Program-made: the position numbers and the translations under genes | Shown: piece after piece, positions 6,950-7,995 of the stretch | Numbering within the stretch: position 1 is the first letter of the stretch | Layout of the letters: the number at the start of each line of letters is the position of its first letter | Notes under the pieces: model-generated | Databases searched by the model: none | Told to the model about the DNA's origin: nothing | The model's input: only the letters and a program-made list of their open reading frames with translations | Source: GCA-2719315 sp964448645 | GTDB taxonomy: Bacteria; Bacteroidota; Bacteroidia; Flavobacteriales; Flavobacteriaceae | Direction of reading: 5' to 3' | Length of the DNA: 7,995 bases | Assembly: GCA_964448645.1 (NCBI GenBank) | Contig: CAYUZY010000089.1 | Span: 1 to 7,995 of the forward strand

Positions 6950-7282
6950 ATGACAAAATATAGAGAATCAAAAGCATCTTTAACAACTAAAACATATAAT
7001 AAAGATGACATTGAATTAAAAACAAGTAACATTTATGAAGCATTATCTATAATTTCTAAAAGAACTAATCAAATTAATATGGATATTAAAAAGGAACTTC
7101 ATGAAAAATTAGATGAGTTTGCTACTCATAATGATAGTTTGGAAGAAATTTTTGAGAATAAGGAACAAATTGAAGTTTCTAAATTTTATGAACGTTTGCC
7201 AAAACCCCATGCAATTGCAATAGAAGAATGGTTAAATGATAGAATATATCATAGAAATACAGATGAAGAAACTAATTTATAA
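6950..7282 (+). CDS. rpoZ: DNA-directed RNA polymerase omega subunit, Bacteroidota type
   Basis: Omega is a small subunit that helps fold and attach beta-prime to the core RNA polymerase. The 110-residue protein is clearly of the Bacteroidota type and is not easily recognised with the proteobacterial pattern. Residues 27-42 (NIYEALSIISKRTNQI) correspond to the omega core helix that carries the Arg-rich stretch elsewhere. Residues 85-99 (KPHAIAIEEWLNDRI) resemble the later conserved segment, where other omegas show an AL-EI-G-I pattern. An acidic, helical stretch of about 40 residues (44-83, with FATHNDSLEEIFENKEQIEV) lies between them. The gene sits 6 nt after bamD and 2 nt before coaBC, a conserved flavobacterial order. 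The gene name rests on the recognised family; partial match to the classical motifs is the visible support. Confidence 0.85.
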   Translation: MTKYRESKASLTTKTYNKDDIELKTSNIYEALSIISKRTNQINMDIKKELHEKLDEFATHNDSLEEIFENKEQIEVSKFYERLPKPHAIAIEEWLNDRIYHRNTDEETNL

Positions 7283-7284
7283 CA

Positions 7285-7995
7285 ATGAGTTTTCTTATTG
7301 GGAAAAAAGTTTTAGTTGGTATTTCAGGAGGGATTGCTGCATATAAATCACCTGAAATTGTTAGACAATTAATTAAAAACGGATCTGAAGTTAAGGTTGT
7401 AATGACTTCTTCAGCCAAAGATTTTGTAACTCCACTTTCATTATCAACTGTTTCAAAAAACCCAGTTTTATCGAGTTTTATTTCAGAAGATTCAGATAAT
7501 CCATTATGGAATAATCATGTAGATTTAGCTAATTGGGCTGATTTATTTTTAATAGCCCCAGCTACTTCAAATACTATTTCATCAATAGCTAATGGAAAGT
7601 GTAATAATTTACTTTTAGCAACTTATTTTTCATCCAAATGTCCTGTGATGATTGCTCCTGCTATGGATTTAGATATGTATGAACATCCAACAAATAAAGA
7701 AAATTTAAAAAAAATAAAATCTTATGATAATATAATCTTACCTGTTGGAGAGGGTTTTTTAGCTAGCGGTTTAAAGGGAAAAGGAAGAATGCTTGAACCA
7801 AAAGAAATTTTAAATTTTATTAACGATTTTTTTAAAAAAACACTTACTCTATTTGGAAAAAAAATTTTAATAACTGCAGGGCCTACCTATGAAAAAATTG
7901 ATTTAGTTCGTTTCATAGGAAATCATTCTTCTGGGAAAATGGGATTTTCTTTAGCTAAAATATCCGCAAAAAAACAACAATTTATTCATATATTT
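7285..7995 (+). CDS. coaBC: Bifunctional CoaBC (phosphopantothenoylcysteine synthetase/decarboxylase), 3' end cut by window
   Basis: CoaBC makes phosphopantothenoylcysteine from 4'-phosphopantothenate and cysteine with CTP (CoaB), then decarboxylates it with FMN (CoaC), in coenzyme A synthesis. The first 237 codons are present, out of about 400 expected; the frame is open to the last base. The CoaC flavoprotein domain (1-180) shows GISGGIAAYKS at 12-22, the active-site His78 in NHVDLANWAD, APATSNTI at 91-98, PAMDLDM at 125-131 and LASGLKGKGRM at 159-169. Compared with E. coli, the substrate-clamp Asn of PxMNxxMW is Asp128 and the Cys of the ACG motif is Ser161. The CoaB domain starts at about 191 with ITAGPTYEKIDLVRFIGNHS (196-215), then SGKMG. 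Start ATG lies 2 nt after rpoZ. Confidence 0.96.
   Translation, partial: MSFLIGKKVLVGISGGIAAYKSPEIVRQLIKNGSEVKVVMTSSAKDFVTPLSLSTVSKNPVLSSFISEDSDNPLWNNHVDLANWADLFLIAPATSNTISSIANGKCNNLLLATYFSSKCPVMIAPAMDLDMYEHPTNKENLKKIKSYDNIILPVGEGFLASGLKGKGRMLEPKEILNFINDFFKKTLTLFGKKILITAGPTYEKIDLVRFIGNHSSGKMGFSLAKISAKKQQFIHIF

Noticed and set aside
6844..7032. 62-codon open frame on the minus strand across the bamD-rpoZ junction
   Set aside because: Hydrophobic-looking translation arises from the reverse of Lys/Asn-rich codons; both overlapped genes are well supported.
1..7995. CRISPR array, mobile element, toxin-antitoxin pair, tRNA/rRNA gene or defence system
   Set aside because: No regularly spaced repeats, transposase or integrase motifs, or structured RNA genes were seen; all long frames are accounted for by housekeeping genes.

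Overview
The window looks like ordinary chromosomal core sequence from a very low-G+C member of Bacteroidota, most likely class Flavobacteriia, of the small-genome marine type. The support is the strong A/T bias (proteins rich in Lys, Asn and Ile), the absence of Shine-Dalgarno sequences before the starts, several matches to the Bacteroidota -7 promoter box TAnnTTTG, and the gene content. That content includes the Bacteroidota form of RNA polymerase omega, a flavobacterial BamD, a DUF6913-type protein, and the gene series ligA / DUF6913 / dapA / bamD / rpoZ / coaBC, which I recall as common in Flavobacteriia.

Layout. Positions 1-118 are pure A/T homopolymer tracts, followed by a short candidate promoter region. 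A hotdog-fold acyl-CoA thioesterase (201-596, +) converges on ribD (589-1623, -), and the two stop ends overlap. A 100-bp divergent spacer separates ribD from prmC. From prmC (1724-2584) to the right edge everything is on the + strand: prmC, ligA (11-nt overlap), a 96-nt gap, the DUF6913-like gene, dapA (1-nt stop/start overlap), a 60-nt gap, bamD, rpoZ (6-nt gap) and coaBC (2-nt gap), which is cut by the window end at codon 237.

The genes are housekeeping functions rather than one pathway: riboflavin synthesis (RibD), release-factor methylation (PrmC), DNA replication and repair (LigA), lysine and meso-diaminopimelate synthesis (DapA), outer-membrane protein assembly (BamD), transcription (RpoZ) and coenzyme A synthesis (CoaBC). 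Tight spacing and overlaps suggest three co-transcribed blocks: prmC-ligA, DUF6913-dapA and bamD-rpoZ-coaBC. The two gaps between them could hold secondary promoters. I see no convincing intrinsic terminator.

I found no mobile element, CRISPR array, toxin-antitoxin pair, RNA gene, phage gene or defence system, and nothing that looks like a new biological system. The points worth a second look are modest: the A/T tract at the left edge, TAnnTTTG boxes that sit directly against two start codons, the uncharacterised gene coupled to dapA, and family-level residue changes in DapA, CoaBC and omega.
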